Made by a program: the position numbers and the translations under genes
Part shown: positions 1 to 9,183 of the stretch, one piece after another
Numbering within the stretch: position 1 is the stretch's first letter
Layout of the letters: each line of letters opens with the position of its first letter
From: Alcaligenes ammonioxydans
Lineage (GTDB): Bacteria > Pseudomonadota > Gammaproteobacteria > Burkholderiales > Burkholderiaceae_B
DNA length: 64,000 nucleotides
Direction: 5' to 3'
Assembly (NCBI RefSeq): GCF_019343455.1
Contig: NZ_CP049362.1
Location: 1,922,001-1,986,000, forward strand
The notes under the pieces: model-generated
The model's input: the letters and a program-made list of their open reading frames with translations, nothing else
Database searches by the model: none
What the model was told of the DNA's origin: nothing

Positions 1-147
1 ACTATCTCTCGCGGCTGTTTGGCCCCGCACAACCGCCTCCACGCGCGTCCTGATCTCCTCCATTCCATTGCCGATCCGCACCTCCATGCTCTTTGCTAGG
101 GAAAGGCGGACGGCCCATGAACAGTGATGATCTACTGGGGCAAACCC

Positions 148-1758
148 ATGAAAAGACGCGATTTTTTTAAACTGAGCGTGACCGCAAGCCTGTTGGGCAG
201 CTTGCCGTTACGGAGCTGGGCACAAAGCAGGATGGGGCATCACAACCCCATGTCACACGGGATGGCCGAACAGGGCGTGACCACCCGTACGGGCTTGATG
301 CCTGTAGAGAAAATGCCAGCCGGCCAGGCCCTGCAGGCCTTGCCTGTGCTTCAAAACCGCAGCGATAAACCTGGTCTGTTTCAGGCCAACATTACCGCCG
401 CCGCTCATCGACGAGTATTGGCGGATGGCCAAAACACAGAACTTTGGCTGTATAACGGGCAAATGCCAGGGCCCTTGATTGAACTGTATGAGGGCGATCA
501 AGTAGAAATTGAATTTGAAAACCGTTTGGATCAGGCAACCACCCTGCATTGGCATGGCTTGCCAGTTCCCTCTGATCAGGACGGCAATCCTCAAGACACC
601 GTTTTACCCGGACAACGGCGTCACTACCGTTTTACCTTGCCAGAGGGAAGTGCCGGAACCTATTGGTACCACCCACACCCACATGGCAAAAGCGGAGAGC
701 AGGTCGCACACGGACTGGGCGGAACCATTATCGTACGCTCACACGCTGACCCACTCAGAGATTTCGCGGAGCAACATTGGGCTATCAGCGACATACGACT
801 GGACAACACGGGCCATATTCCGCCCAATACGGGCCTGGACTGGATGAACGGTAGGGAGGGGCAGTTTGTCTTACTGAATGGCCAGCGCCAGCCAGTGATA
901 CAAACCCGCTCCCGAGAGCGCATCCGCGTATGGAATACCTGCTCAGCCCGTTATTTGAACTTGCATATTCCCGGCGCTCGCCTGATTCAGGTGGGCACGG
1001 ACGGCGGCCTGCTGGAGCAGCCCTTGGAGGCGGTCGACTCCATTCTCCTGGCACCAGCCGAACGGGTCGAGTTTTTCATTCAGACTGATCGAAATCTGGA
1101 GAGCACCCTGCAAGCCCTGTACTACGACAGACAAAAAATGATGGTCCAGGAGCAGCCCACAACATTGACCCTCGCACACCTGACAATACGCCAGGAGGAA
1201 CTCGTCCTTCCACAGCAGTTACGGGCCATTCCCCTTGTGCCCGGTGCCTCCAACACCACGAAAGTGGTCTTTAGCGAATTGATGCCCATGGATCATGACA
1301 TGCCCATGTCGTCAGAACACGGCTCAGGGGCGACATCGAACCAGCACCATCAGAACATGGGCGCAATGAATATCGCCAGCACCATGGACGGCAATGCCAT
1401 GATGCCTGAAATGGCAGCTTTGCGTTCCATGTTCCGCATTAACGATCAGGTTTATGACATGAACCGCATAGACCTGCGCTGTCCGACCGGGCAATGGCAA
1501 TACTGGGACGTGATCAACGACTCACACATGGACCATCCCTTCCATCTGCATGGGACCCAGTTTCAGGTCCTCGCCCGACAAACCGGGATGCAGTCGGTTC
1601 CAGAGGCGTTCCGCGCCTGGAAAGATACTGTCAATCTGCGTCCCAGAGAAACCGTGCGTCTGGCATTCCGACAGGAACTACCGGGCCTGCGAATGTTCCA
1701 CTGCCACATCCTGGAGCATGAGGACCTGGGCATGATGGCTCAGTTAATGGTGGAATAG
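148..1758 (+). CDS. Multicopper oxidase (CueO/FtsP-like, Tat-exported)
   Basis: A periplasmic multicopper oxidase of about 536 residues, probably oxidising Cu(I) or phenolic substrates with reduction of oxygen to water. The N-terminus MKRRDFF followed by a hydrophobic stretch is a twin-arginine signal, and this places the start at 148 rather than at the upstream ATG at 124. All four copper-ligand blocks are visible: HWHG near the N-terminus, HPHPHG, then HPFHLHG and HCHILEHED at the C-terminus. A Met/His-rich insertion of the type seen in copper-handling members lies at about residues 380-430. A hairpin follows at 1791-1826, suggesting a single-gene unit. The exact substrate cannot be read from sequence. 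It belongs to the chromosomal flank, not the ICE. Confidence 0.88.
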   Translation: MKRRDFFKLSVTASLLGSLPLRSWAQSRMGHHNPMSHGMAEQGVTTRTGLMPVEKMPAGQALQALPVLQNRSDKPGLFQANITAAAHRRVLADGQNTELWLYNGQMPGPLIELYEGDQVEIEFENRLDQATTLHWHGLPVPSDQDGNPQDTVLPGQRRHYRFTLPEGSAGTYWYHPHPHGKSGEQVAHGLGGTIIVRSHADPLRDFAEQHWAISDIRLDNTGHIPPNTGLDWMNGREGQFVLLNGQRQPVIQTRSRERIRVWNTCSARYLNLHIPGARLIQVGTDGGLLEQPLEAVDSILLAPAERVEFFIQTDRNLESTLQALYYDRQKMMVQEQPTTLTLAHLTIRQEELVLPQQLRAIPLVPGASNTTKVVFSELMPMDHDMPMSSEHGSGATSNQHHQNMGAMNIASTMDGNAMMPEMAALRSMFRINDQVYDMNRIDLRCPTGQWQYWDVINDSHMDHPFHLHGTQFQVLARQTGMQSVPEAFRAWKDTVNLRPRETVRLAFRQELPGLRMFHCHILEHEDLGMMAQLMVE

Positions 1759-1790
1759 AGGCCGCGCATCCTGCGGTCTCGGTCAACAAA

Positions 1791-1826
1791 GTCCGCCTTG
1801 CCGGTGTGTGTGCCGGCAGGGCGGAC
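1791..1826 (+). terminator. Hairpin downstream of multicopper oxidase
   Basis: Fourteen-base arms (1791-1804 and 1813-1826) pair with one G-T mismatch around an 8-base loop. The stem is GC-rich and followed after a few bases by a C/T-rich run. The position between the oxidase stop and purT suits a transcription terminator. Confidence 0.55.
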
Positions 1827-1911
1827 AAAGCCGTCCCCCCTTTTAAAAAGCAGGCACGGCCTGCATTACAATAGCGCTTTTGACTTTCTCATTTTCTGCG
1901 GAGCATGCACC

Positions 1912-3113
1912 ATGAGCCTGTTGGGCACCCCCTTATCGTCATCGTCGGACAAAATCATGCTCCTGGGCTCGGGAGAGCTGGGCAAAGAGGTGCTGATTGC
2001 GCTGCAACGTCTTGGGGTGGAAACCATCGCTGTCGACCGCTACGAGAATGCGCCGGGGCAACAGGTCGCCCATCACGCGCGCACGATCACCATGAGTGAC
2101 CCCGACCAACTGCGCGCCCTGATCGAAAAAGAAAAGCCCACCTTAGTGGTACCGGAAATCGAGGCAATTGCCACGGGCGTGCTGGAAGAATTGGAAGCGC
2201 AAGGTCTGGTCCGTGTAATCCCTACCGCTCGTGCCGCCAGACTCACCATGGATCGCGAAGGTATTCGTCGTCTTGCCGCGGAAACTCTGGGTGTGCCCAC
2301 CAGCCCCTATCAGTTCTGTGAATCACTGCAAGAACTCCAAGCGGCCATTGACAGCAAAATCGGCTACCCCTGCGTAGTCAAACCGTTGATGAGTAGTTCA
2401 GGCAAAGGCCAAAGCAAAATCAGCGGCCCGAGGACGTTGCCCAAGCCTGGGACTACGCGATGGCTGGTGGCCGCGTCAGCCAGTGCCGCGTCATCGTGGA
2501 GGGCTTCATCGATTTTGATTACGAAATTACCTTGCTGACCGTGCGCGCTGTCGGCGCCGATGGTCAGATTGAAACCCAGTTCTGCGATCCCATCGGTCAC
2601 CAACAAGTGGATGGCGATTACGTGGAAAGCTGGCAGCCGCAGCCCATGAGTCCCCAAGCGTTGCAAAACGCGCGCGAGATTGCCCAGGCGGTCACTCAGA
2701 ACCTGGGCGGTCAAGGTCTGTTTGGTGTCGAGCTTTTCGTCAAAGGCGATCAGGTCTGGTTCAGCGAAGTCAGCCCGCGTCCTCACGACACCGGCATGGT
2801 GACCATGGCAACTCAATGGCAGTCGGAGTTTGAGCTGCACGCACGTGCCATTCTGGGCCTGCCTGTCAACACCGCCTTGCGTATGCCCGGTGCCAGCGCA
2901 GTGATTTACGGAGGGGTAGACGCCAAAGAGGTCGATTTCCTGAACGTAGCTCAGGCGTTGCGCATTCCGCAAACCGATATCCGCTTGTTCGGCAAACCCG
3001 AAAGCTTCGAGAAACGACGCATGGGTGTCGCTCTGGCGGCACATGACGACCTGGAAACTGCTCGTGAAAATGCGCGTCAGGCGGCGGCCACGGTGACCGT
3101 TCAAGCCCGCTAA
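1912..3113 (+). pseudogene. purT: purT, formate-dependent GAR transformylase, frameshifted
   Basis: PurT (phosphoribosylglycinamide formyltransferase 2) makes formyl-GAR from GAR, formate and ATP in purine synthesis and is an ATP-grasp enzyme. The first frame from ATG 1912 (MSLLGTP) matches the family through [10 protein letters not shown], then drifts into unrelated residues. The second frame, open from about 2430, carries on with GGRV...VEG...EITLLTV, FGVELFV and [12 protein letters not shown] to the natural C-terminus at 3113. The span is 1202 bases, one short of a whole number of codons, so a single base is missing near 2424-2432 where SGP should be followed by EDVAQAW. Either the gene is inactivated or this is a sequencing error. 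GGAG upstream of 1912 supports the start. Confidence 0.85.
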
Positions 3114-3134
3114 GTCCAAAGACCGGTCGTCGCC

Positions 3135-3593
3135 ATGCCCATTATCGTCGTCCTGCTGCTAATCGGCATTCTTGCGGGGCTGATGCAGGGCGGCGTGCAG
3201 CTTTTCAATCGGGTGAACGCCAGCGCGGGTGTAATGGCCGCTATCCTCAGTCTACTGGTGGCAGTGGCCATACTGCTGACACCATTCATCCTCTGGCGTC
3301 GTCATCACCTGGCTATTCACGGAAAAAAACAGCATGGCCAACGCATTGTGGAGCTGGCATTCGCTGATGGTTCCTTACGACTGGATGCCCTGCAAAAGCG
3401 GGGCCATATTCAGACCGGGCAGGGGAGCCGCGCCTTTATTTTTGCGGATATTGACACCATTGAAGTGCAGGGCAGGGGCTTGACGCTGCTACTGCGCAAC
3501 CCCGTACAGCCTTGGCATATCCGTCCCACCAATGCCGCCGATCTCCGACGTTGGCACAAAATACTTCGTCTTGCCGCCAGCCAGGATCTCTAA
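3135..3593 (+). CDS. Small membrane protein, unknown function
   Basis: A 152-residue protein I do not recognise. Two hydrophobic segments lie at about residues 2-18 and 34-54, followed by a soluble C-terminal part of about 95 residues with beta-rich character (IDTIEVQGRGLTLLLRN), somewhat like small PH-type membrane-anchored domains. It starts 21 bases after the purT stop and could be co-transcribed with purT. It ends against a strong convergent hairpin at 3730-3768. Confidence 0.6.
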   Translation: MPIIVVLLLIGILAGLMQGGVQLFNRVNASAGVMAAILSLLVAVAILLTPFILWRRHHLAIHGKKQHGQRIVELAFADGSLRLDALQKRGHIQTGQGSRAFIFADIDTIEVQGRGLTLLLRNPVQPWHIRPTNAADLRRWHKILRLAASQDL

Positions 3594-3729
3594 GCGGCGT
3601 CCGCACTGCGGGACCAGGCCAAACAGCGCTAAATGAACGCGGTGCTGACGAGCCTGTGAGCGTAGCGTCAAGACACATCATCACGATCCGGTGTGCGTGT
3701 TCCCAGGGCCGCCCACCATTCCCACACAA

Positions 3730-3768
3730 ATCCGCCCCAAATGCAGGATGACTGCATTTGGGGCGGAT
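3730..3768. terminator. Convergent hairpin between two opposing genes
   Basis: A perfect inverted repeat with 17-base arms (3730-3746 and 3752-3768) and a 5-base loop lies between the plus-strand membrane protein gene and the minus-strand polyphosphate phosphotransferase gene. It has no long T tract but is placed as a bidirectional terminator. Confidence 0.6.
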
Positions 3769-3786
3769 CATTAGCAGCCCGCTGTT

Positions 3787-5316
3787 TTATACCTGCTCAC
3801 TGACCTGATCGGCCAAAGCCGGCTCATTCAGGCTGATCATATGTTCGTCCAAAGATTCCAGAGTCTCGACCACGGTGCGCAATACCTGGATGCGAGCGGC
3901 TTTTTTATCTTTACTGGGCACAATATGCCAAGGCGCCATATGAGTGTCAGTCTGAGCAAACATATCTTCAGCCGCCCGTTGATAAGCCGCCCAGTTTTCC
4001 CGATTGCGCCAATCTTCTGGCGTGATCTTGTAATTCTTGAAGGGCGTTTGCTCACGGGCCTTGAAGCGCTTGAGTTGCTCATCTTTATCAATATCCAACC
4101 AAAACTTGATCACGGCCGTGCCATTGGCAAGCAATTGCGCCTCAAATTCGTTGATTTCTTCATATGAGCGTTGCCAGGCGGCCCGGGAAATCAGCTTTTC
4201 CACCCGTTCCACCAGAACTCGGCCATACCAAGAGCGATCAAAAATCGCGACCTCGCCCAGCCGCGGCAACTTACGCCAGAAGCGCCATAAATATGGCCGT
4301 GCCCGTTCCACCGCATTGGGAGCGGAAATAGGATGAATATCGTAAATGCGAACATCCAGCGCTTCGGTCAGACGACGAATCGTGCCGCCTTTGCCAGCGG
4401 CATCGCGCCCTTCAAACACCAGTACCAGAGAATGATTACGAAACGCCTTGCTGCGTACCGCGGTCGACAGACGCCCCTGCCAATGCAGGAGTTCCGTGTC
4501 GTAATCGAGCACAGGCTCTACAGGGGGAGGGGACAGCAAGGAAGCGGCCGGAACATTCAAGCGAAACGGGAAGGCATGCGGCTCTCTGACCTGACGCGGG
4601 ACAATAGGCTTGTCCATCGCTTGCAATACCACTTTTGCCAAGGACACATCACGCAGATTCTTGTCCGCACTGGGGATGACCACCCAAGGCGCATAGTTAC
4701 GATGAGTCAGATTGATGGTCTGCGTGGCGGCGTTACGCAAGGTCTTGAAGTGTTTGTGAACTTTCAGGTCAGCCTTGCTAACGCGCCATGCCGTATTGGG
4801 GTCAGCCATCAGCATGGCACAACGATCCAGCTGCGCCTGGGCAGACAGGTGGAACCACAACTTGAGCACCTGCACACCCTGATAGGCCAATTGCGCCTCA
4901 AACCGGTTAATCAAGTGGGTATATAACGCAATCCTGGCCGGATCGGGCGTTTTACGCGCCAGCTCTTTCATCAGGGGTGCATACCAGGAGCCAAACACCA
5001 GTCCGGTCTGACCCCGTGCCGGCAAGCGATTCCAATAACGCCACATAAGGGGACGCATGGCTTCTTCTTCACTGAGTTTGCCGAACGCCAAGGTATGCAC
5101 ATGACGCGGGTCCAACCAGGTGTTCAGGGTGTTGATGGCAGATCCTTTCCCCACACCGTCCATGCCGGCCACCACAATCAGCAAGGTTTGATCGGCTTTT
5201 TCCAGCCGTTCGTACTGTTTGAGCAACAAGGCTTCGCGCAGTGTTTCGATCTGCGCCTTGGCCAACTCATCACTTAAGCTGGGGTCGCGTTCAGCAAACT
5301 GTAGTACATGGCCCAT
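3787..5316 (-). CDS. pap: Polyphosphate:AMP phosphotransferase (two-domain PPK2)
   Basis: A 509-residue cytoplasmic enzyme of the PPK2 family, two-domain class, expected to transfer phosphate from polyphosphate to AMP to give ADP. Two tandem kinase domains are visible. The first has a P-loop AGMDGVGKGS at about residues 50-59; the second has EGRDAAGKGGTIRR at about residues 300-313, followed by RSWYGRVLVERVE and FWLDIDKDEQLKRF. The double-domain length of about 500 residues is typical of this class (single-domain PPK2s are about 270-300). Start ATG at 5316 is preceded by GGAG. It is probably a single-gene unit on the chromosomal side of the ICE boundary. Confidence 0.88.
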   Translation of the reverse strand: MGHVLQFAERDPSLSDELAKAQIETLREALLLKQYERLEKADQTLLIVVAGMDGVGKGSAINTLNTWLDPRHVHTLAFGKLSEEEAMRPLMWRYWNRLPARGQTGLVFGSWYAPLMKELARKTPDPARIALYTHLINRFEAQLAYQGVQVLKLWFHLSAQAQLDRCAMLMADPNTAWRVSKADLKVHKHFKTLRNAATQTINLTHRNYAPWVVIPSADKNLRDVSLAKVVLQAMDKPIVPRQVREPHAFPFRLNVPAASLLSPPPVEPVLDYDTELLHWQGRLSTAVRSKAFRNHSLVLVFEGRDAAGKGGTIRRLTEALDVRIYDIHPISAPNAVERARPYLWRFWRKLPRLGEVAIFDRSWYGRVLVERVEKLISRAAWQRSYEEINEFEAQLLANGTAVIKFWLDIDKDEQLKRFKAREQTPFKNYKITPEDWRNRENWAAYQRAAEDMFAQTDTHMAPWHIVPSKDKKAARIQVLRTVVETLESLDEHMISLNEPALADQVSEQV

Positions 5317-5466
5317 CGTGTTTTTGCTCCGTTTTACTTAGCAATCCACTATAACCACGCCAGGGAAAACTTAACTACCTTGGGCGTAAAAATAATCGGC
5401 GAAAGATAAACGGAGGGGAGACCGAAACGGAACTGCGCCTCAACCAGAAACATTGATCGATTCGCG

Positions 5467-5494
5467 ACTTTACATAATATACATTATGCGATGT
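5467..5494. other. dif: dif-like Xer recombination site, probable ICE attachment end
   Basis: Read on the minus strand, the 28 bases have an XerC-type arm ACATCGCATAA, the 6-base centre TGTATA and an XerD-type arm TTATGTAAAGT. Compared with the Escherichia coli dif site, the central hexamer is identical, the XerD arm matches at 9 of 11 positions and the XerC arm at 7 of 11, including the inner TTATGCG block. The site lies between a chromosomal housekeeping gene and the relaxase gene of an ICE. The surrounding stretch 5317-5663 contains no gene and no tRNA. I infer that this is the chromosomal dif, or one of two copies flanking an element that uses host XerCD. Confidence 0.72.
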
Positions 5495-5663
5495 TTCCCC
5501 GCCGTCCTCGAGGGAGGAAAACGAGCCTGTTCAGCAGTTTTTTGCATTATGTGAAGTTAGGCACCTCACAGTAATCTAAACCGAAACCCCGTCGAAACGT
5601 TGAATTGCACGACTGATCGGACGGTAGCACAGCACTTTATCCTGTGTCAAACATCCCCTTCAT

Positions 5664-8111
5664 TCAACGATCCAACTTTAATACTGGATTGACGGGCGGC
5701 ACGGGTAAAACAAACCGGTCCGGGTCCATCAACACCACCGCCGCCAGCGAGGCGATCGGCACATTTCCTTTGCCAATGATCTGGTAGCGCAAGATGTTGA
5801 CCTTGCCACCACCTTCTACTTGCCGCATCCGATGCCACCCAGCTTTGATAACCTCTCGCTGAATCTGCATCCCCATGGCGTCGGCCTGTTCTTCAGGCCC
5901 TGTTTGAGCCGCGTAGAGCTTGAAAATCTTGGGTGAAATCAGTGCCATGCCTTCCTCTACGAAATGCACGGGTGCCCCGGATTCGTTGTACTTAATCTCA
6001 CGGCTGGCCAAGCCTTGCTGCAGCCACTGTATAAACGCCGTCGCGGCTTCACTGGGTTCCTTCACAGGAGCTTCGTGCGGTAGTTCAGGCAGGCTCGGGG
6101 TCAACACGACAGGCGTGGTGTTGGCCTGGCTGAACATGCGTTGCGATTTTGCCTGTGTCTTTGGAGCAGGCTCAGGCTCAAGAACCGGCGCTTTAGGCGT
6201 CGGTAAGGCTGGTAATGCTCCAGGTGTGTGCTCAACAGAGGCTGGCTCAACACTTTTAGCCTGTGCTGCAGCTAGGGCTGTTGCTTCATGTTTATGTAAT
6301 TTTTTGCCTGGCACAGGCGTGGGTTTATGCGACGCTTGCGGTGGGCTGCGATGAATAATGTTGGATGCTGTATCAGCTTCATCCAGAAAGTCATCGTCAA
6401 CATCAAAGCCATCTACGGCGAGTTCGGCTGGCAAAATCACCGTCTCGTCGTCGTATGCCTGAATCGAAGCAGTTTGGTGAGTATTGCTTGAGGTTGGCAC
6501 AGGTTTGGGCTGGTTGCCGCTTTGCGTTGCGCCATTTTTCGGTGTTTGACGCTTGGCTGCGCCAGTTGACGCATTTTTGGGCTTTCTAAACTCCATTGCT
6601 GGTACGAGATTACGCTTGGGTGCTGCATTTTGGGAACGAGCTGAAGCAGTTTTGGCCGTTGTGGCCACCTTTTGCGGCAATATTCCTTCATCAATGTGTT
6701 CTGGAGCAGCTTTGGCTTGAATGACTGTTGTGTCAGCGCTGTTCTCACAATCAACCGCAGCTGGATCAGCAGCTGTTTCAAACTCATCATCGCCACGCTT
6801 GGCCCGGACATGGATCTCTCCGGACATCGCCGGTGGGTATAAGTTTGGATCATCATAGAGCTTTGACAGTGGAAAGCGCAGCACACTTAGTCTGTGTCGA
6901 TATTGATGGGCTTCTGCGCCCTCTTCTGTTGCCGGCGTTTGCCCGTTGATTTCAACGTGCCAAATAGCTTGGCCAGAATGAGGACTGACTTGCAAGATTC
7001 CATATTCCTGCCATGTGTCAAACAGCCTATCGTTCTTGGCCTCTCCAGGTACAGACTCGTCAGGCTCATGCTTTTTAATCCAGGCCCGCGTGGCATCGGC
7101 CAAACGCTTAGCCACAAACCACACAGAGCCGTCATACACCCATCCGGCAGCTCCAGTACGATTGAGCGGCAATTCCGTTCCAGACTGCAACATGCTTTTG
7201 AGCGCTTGCATGAGTAAATCCACCAGCGGTACTGCATTGGCTGTCGCAAAACGAGCCTTACTGCCCTTCATCAATGCGTTGCTGGTGGAGGCCTGGTCAG
7301 CGCGTTTGATAATGTCAGCCAATAATCCATCCTTGTGGCCAGACAAATAATAAGTCAGCGCATCAAAGGCGTGAGGCGTTTGGGACAAAAAAGTTAAGGC
7401 AGATTTTGGGGCAATCTGATGAAGCAAGGTCAGTGCCAGGCGATTATGGGCCTGGTAGTCCCGGCTGGCTTTTGGCTCAAACTCGACTCGATACTCCAGA
7501 TCCAGACGCCCCTGCCCCACTTCGAACAAGGAGCCCGCCAGCGGTTTCCATCGCAACGGTTCATCCATCGCCCCGCCTCGCCATAAGATCCGTAGGTCCG
7601 TCATCGGTTTGGCAATGTCATGAAGCAGTGCCGCGTAGAAGACCACATAGGTCCACTGATCGCGCTCGGCGTCAATCTGCTCAACGGGAGCATTCGTCGG
7701 TAAAAAATGCGCGTTTCGCCAGGTCATGGCTGCCAATACCATCTCCAGCGTATGGGCCAACAAACCACCAGCGTGGGCGTGATGGTGTGCTTCTGAGGCA
7801 GGCATAAGCTGGACGTATTCTGCATATCGTCGGATAGCTGGGATGAAATCTCGTCGAAAAACAGGATCTGCTACGCGAGACTGCAGGAACATTTGATGAA
7901 CCGCTTTTTGAGCTTTCAGCAGACGGATCAAGTCATCAGACTCAAGAACACGCAACCACCCTTCCTCCCGCCCTGCTACACGTTGGGCAACTGGAACTGG
8001 TGGGGGGCTTGGAGGTGGCGGAACCGGTGCGGGCTTAGTCGTACTGGAGGCGCGTCGCGGAATAAAAGTGGAGAACTTCGAGATCCAAGGCGGGGTTCGG
8101 CGGTGAGTCAT
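5664..8111 (-). CDS. traI: MOBH-family conjugative relaxase TraI
   Basis: The relaxase that would nick oriT and pilot single-stranded ICE DNA to the recipient. The 815 residues start MTHRRTPP at ATG 8111, have a proline-rich stretch at 27-40, then the TraI_2 domain with HHHAHAGG at 109-116 and an HD pair at 164-165 (ALLHDIAK), the metal-binding signature of MOBH relaxases. A long Ala/Lys/Pro-rich linker (about 400-650) leads to the C-terminal TraI_2_C-like domain with FIQWLQQGL and the end motif PVNPVLKLDR. It sits at the outer edge of the ICE, about 170 bases from the dif-like site, downstream of an accessory gene with 3 bases between. Confidence 0.9.
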   Translation of the reverse strand: MTHRRTPPWISKFSTFIPRRASSTTKPAPVPPPPSPPPVPVAQRVAGREEGWLRVLESDDLIRLLKAQKAVHQMFLQSRVADPVFRRDFIPAIRRYAEYVQLMPASEAHHHAHAGGLLAHTLEMVLAAMTWRNAHFLPTNAPVEQIDAERDQWTYVVFYAALLHDIAKPMTDLRILWRGGAMDEPLRWKPLAGSLFEVGQGRLDLEYRVEFEPKASRDYQAHNRLALTLLHQIAPKSALTFLSQTPHAFDALTYYLSGHKDGLLADIIKRADQASTSNALMKGSKARFATANAVPLVDLLMQALKSMLQSGTELPLNRTGAAGWVYDGSVWFVAKRLADATRAWIKKHEPDESVPGEAKNDRLFDTWQEYGILQVSPHSGQAIWHVEINGQTPATEEGAEAHQYRHRLSVLRFPLSKLYDDPNLYPPAMSGEIHVRAKRGDDEFETAADPAAVDCENSADTTVIQAKAAPEHIDEGILPQKVATTAKTASARSQNAAPKRNLVPAMEFRKPKNASTGAAKRQTPKNGATQSGNQPKPVPTSSNTHQTASIQAYDDETVILPAELAVDGFDVDDDFLDEADTASNIIHRSPPQASHKPTPVPGKKLHKHEATALAAAQAKSVEPASVEHTPGALPALPTPKAPVLEPEPAPKTQAKSQRMFSQANTTPVVLTPSLPELPHEAPVKEPSEAATAFIQWLQQGLASREIKYNESGAPVHFVEEGMALISPKIFKLYAAQTGPEEQADAMGMQIQREVIKAGWHRMRQVEGGGKVNILRYQIIGKGNVPIASLAAVVLMDPDRFVLPVPPVNPVLKLDR

Positions 8112-8114
8112 GCT

Positions 8115-8654
8115 CTAACGTTCAAGCAAATGGGCTCGCAACGTCTCCAGAGTCGGACGAGGATGTCGCAATGTGAGCAAAATATGCAGTGACTCAGTGG
8201 GATGTTGCGGATCGCCCAGCTGCAGGAAATGGAACCAGCTCATCTGCAGTGGATTCCATTGAATTGAATCAGGATCAGGCAGCATATTTTTGCCCCAGTG
8301 GGCCCGATAATGGACAAATGGCTGCTGCAAAATATCTTCAACAATGCTCTCTTTGCGCCCTGCGAGATCTACGGCCTGGCTGCTTTCTTGCGCCAGGTTC
8401 TGACAATGATTCTTCAAAATCTCTCTCACACACAGATGAGGATCATCTTCATCCTCGGCATAAATTTCTAATCCGTCATAACGCGATAGCCAGGCTGAAA
8501 AATGGGGGACCCATTCAGCCAATCCGAGCTCAGTCAGGAGCTCGACAATGCGGTAAATCGCATGAGCACGGTCGTGCGCATCACGCCCAAAATGGGGGAA
8601 CCCAGGATCGGGGTATGGATGCTCGTTTTCAGCGAGGTGGGCGAGGATAGTCAT
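8115..8654 (-). CDS. Unknown ICE protein upstream of relaxase
   Basis: A soluble acidic protein of about 179 residues with no family I recognise. It begins MTILAHLAENEHPYPDPGFP from ATG 8654; an in-frame TTG at 8690 would add 12 residues. It contains FPHFGRDAHDRAHAIYRIVE and a Trp/His-rich central part. It ends three bases before the relaxase start, so the two are almost certainly one transcript, and a role in DNA processing or relaxase control is inferred from position only. Confidence 0.62.
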   Translation of the reverse strand: MTILAHLAENEHPYPDPGFPHFGRDAHDRAHAIYRIVELLTELGLAEWVPHFSAWLSRYDGLEIYAEDEDDPHLCVREILKNHCQNLAQESSQAVDLAGRKESIVEDILQQPFVHYRAHWGKNMLPDPDSIQWNPLQMSWFHFLQLGDPQHPTESLHILLTLRHPRPTLETLRAHLLER

Positions 8655-8783
8655 AGCGGCCACTCTACAAAGCGGTTTGCTATCACTCAACGCGATACCG
8701 GGTGCGACGTAACCTAGGGTTCTCGCTTGCGCGCAACGTTAAGTTCTGATAAGTCACAGCCCGCTACGCTGGCCGAGGCCATT

Positions 8784-8820
8784 TGCAGCGCTTCACCCAG
8801 CCCCTGGGTGAAGCGCTGCA
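8784..8820. repeat. Perfect inverted repeat, candidate oriT element
   Basis: Seventeen-base arms (8784-8800 and 8804-8820) pair perfectly around a 3-base loop CCC. No T tract follows on either strand, so a terminator is less likely. It lies in the gene-free stretch 8691-9183 between the divergent relaxase and pilus operons, which also holds smaller inverted repeats (CCACC...GGTGG near 8870, TTGACG...CGTCAA near 8943-8965). This is where an origin of transfer would be expected, but no nick site can be named. Confidence 0.45.
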
Positions 8821-8981
8821 TAACCCGTAAGCCCCTTTTCCCCTACCTGTAAAGCCTTTCCCGACGGCCACCGGATTTTTAGGTGGACGGCGGCCCTTTG
8901 GATAAGGCCCTTGACCCGTAGCAACCTTTTCTCAGTAGCGGATTGACGCCCCGGCAGTCCGTCAACACATTCTTGTTCTAG

Positions 8982-8999
8982 TTGTATTGTGCAATGCAA
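8982..8999. promoter_or_regulatory. Near-palindromic operator-like site ahead of transfer operon
   Basis: TTGTATTGTGCAATGCAA is an 18-base near-palindrome (arms of 8 with one mismatch, TG centre) about 185 bases before pilL. Almost the same palindrome occurs at 32099-32114 before the SprT-like gene. A shared dimeric regulator is inferred; the regulator is not identified. Confidence 0.5.
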
Positions 9000-9183
9000 A
9001 ACATTTTAACTTGAATACCCTTTCTTCACTTACTCAAAAACGCATATAGCAGGCCGCGCGGATAACGCACATAACAGTTTTCGTCAAGCTGAAACCCCGT
9101 GTTACGTGACCTTGGGTTAACGAGCGACACCTTGGGGTGCCTTTGTAACACTGAACGCCATTCTCAATCGGATGGAGTACTTC

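Noticed and set aside
1..87. Possible start of a divergent minus-strand gene (MEVRIGNGMEEI from ATG at 87)
   Set aside because: Only 29 codons lie in the window, with no recognisable motif; cannot be supported as a gene.
3730..3768. Attachment-site core repeat
   Set aside because: The perfect hairpin lies between converging genes and is better explained as a shared terminator; no second direct copy was seen.
5317..5663. tRNA gene as ICE attachment site
   Set aside because: No cloverleaf or tRNA 3' end could be found here; only the dif-like site fits.
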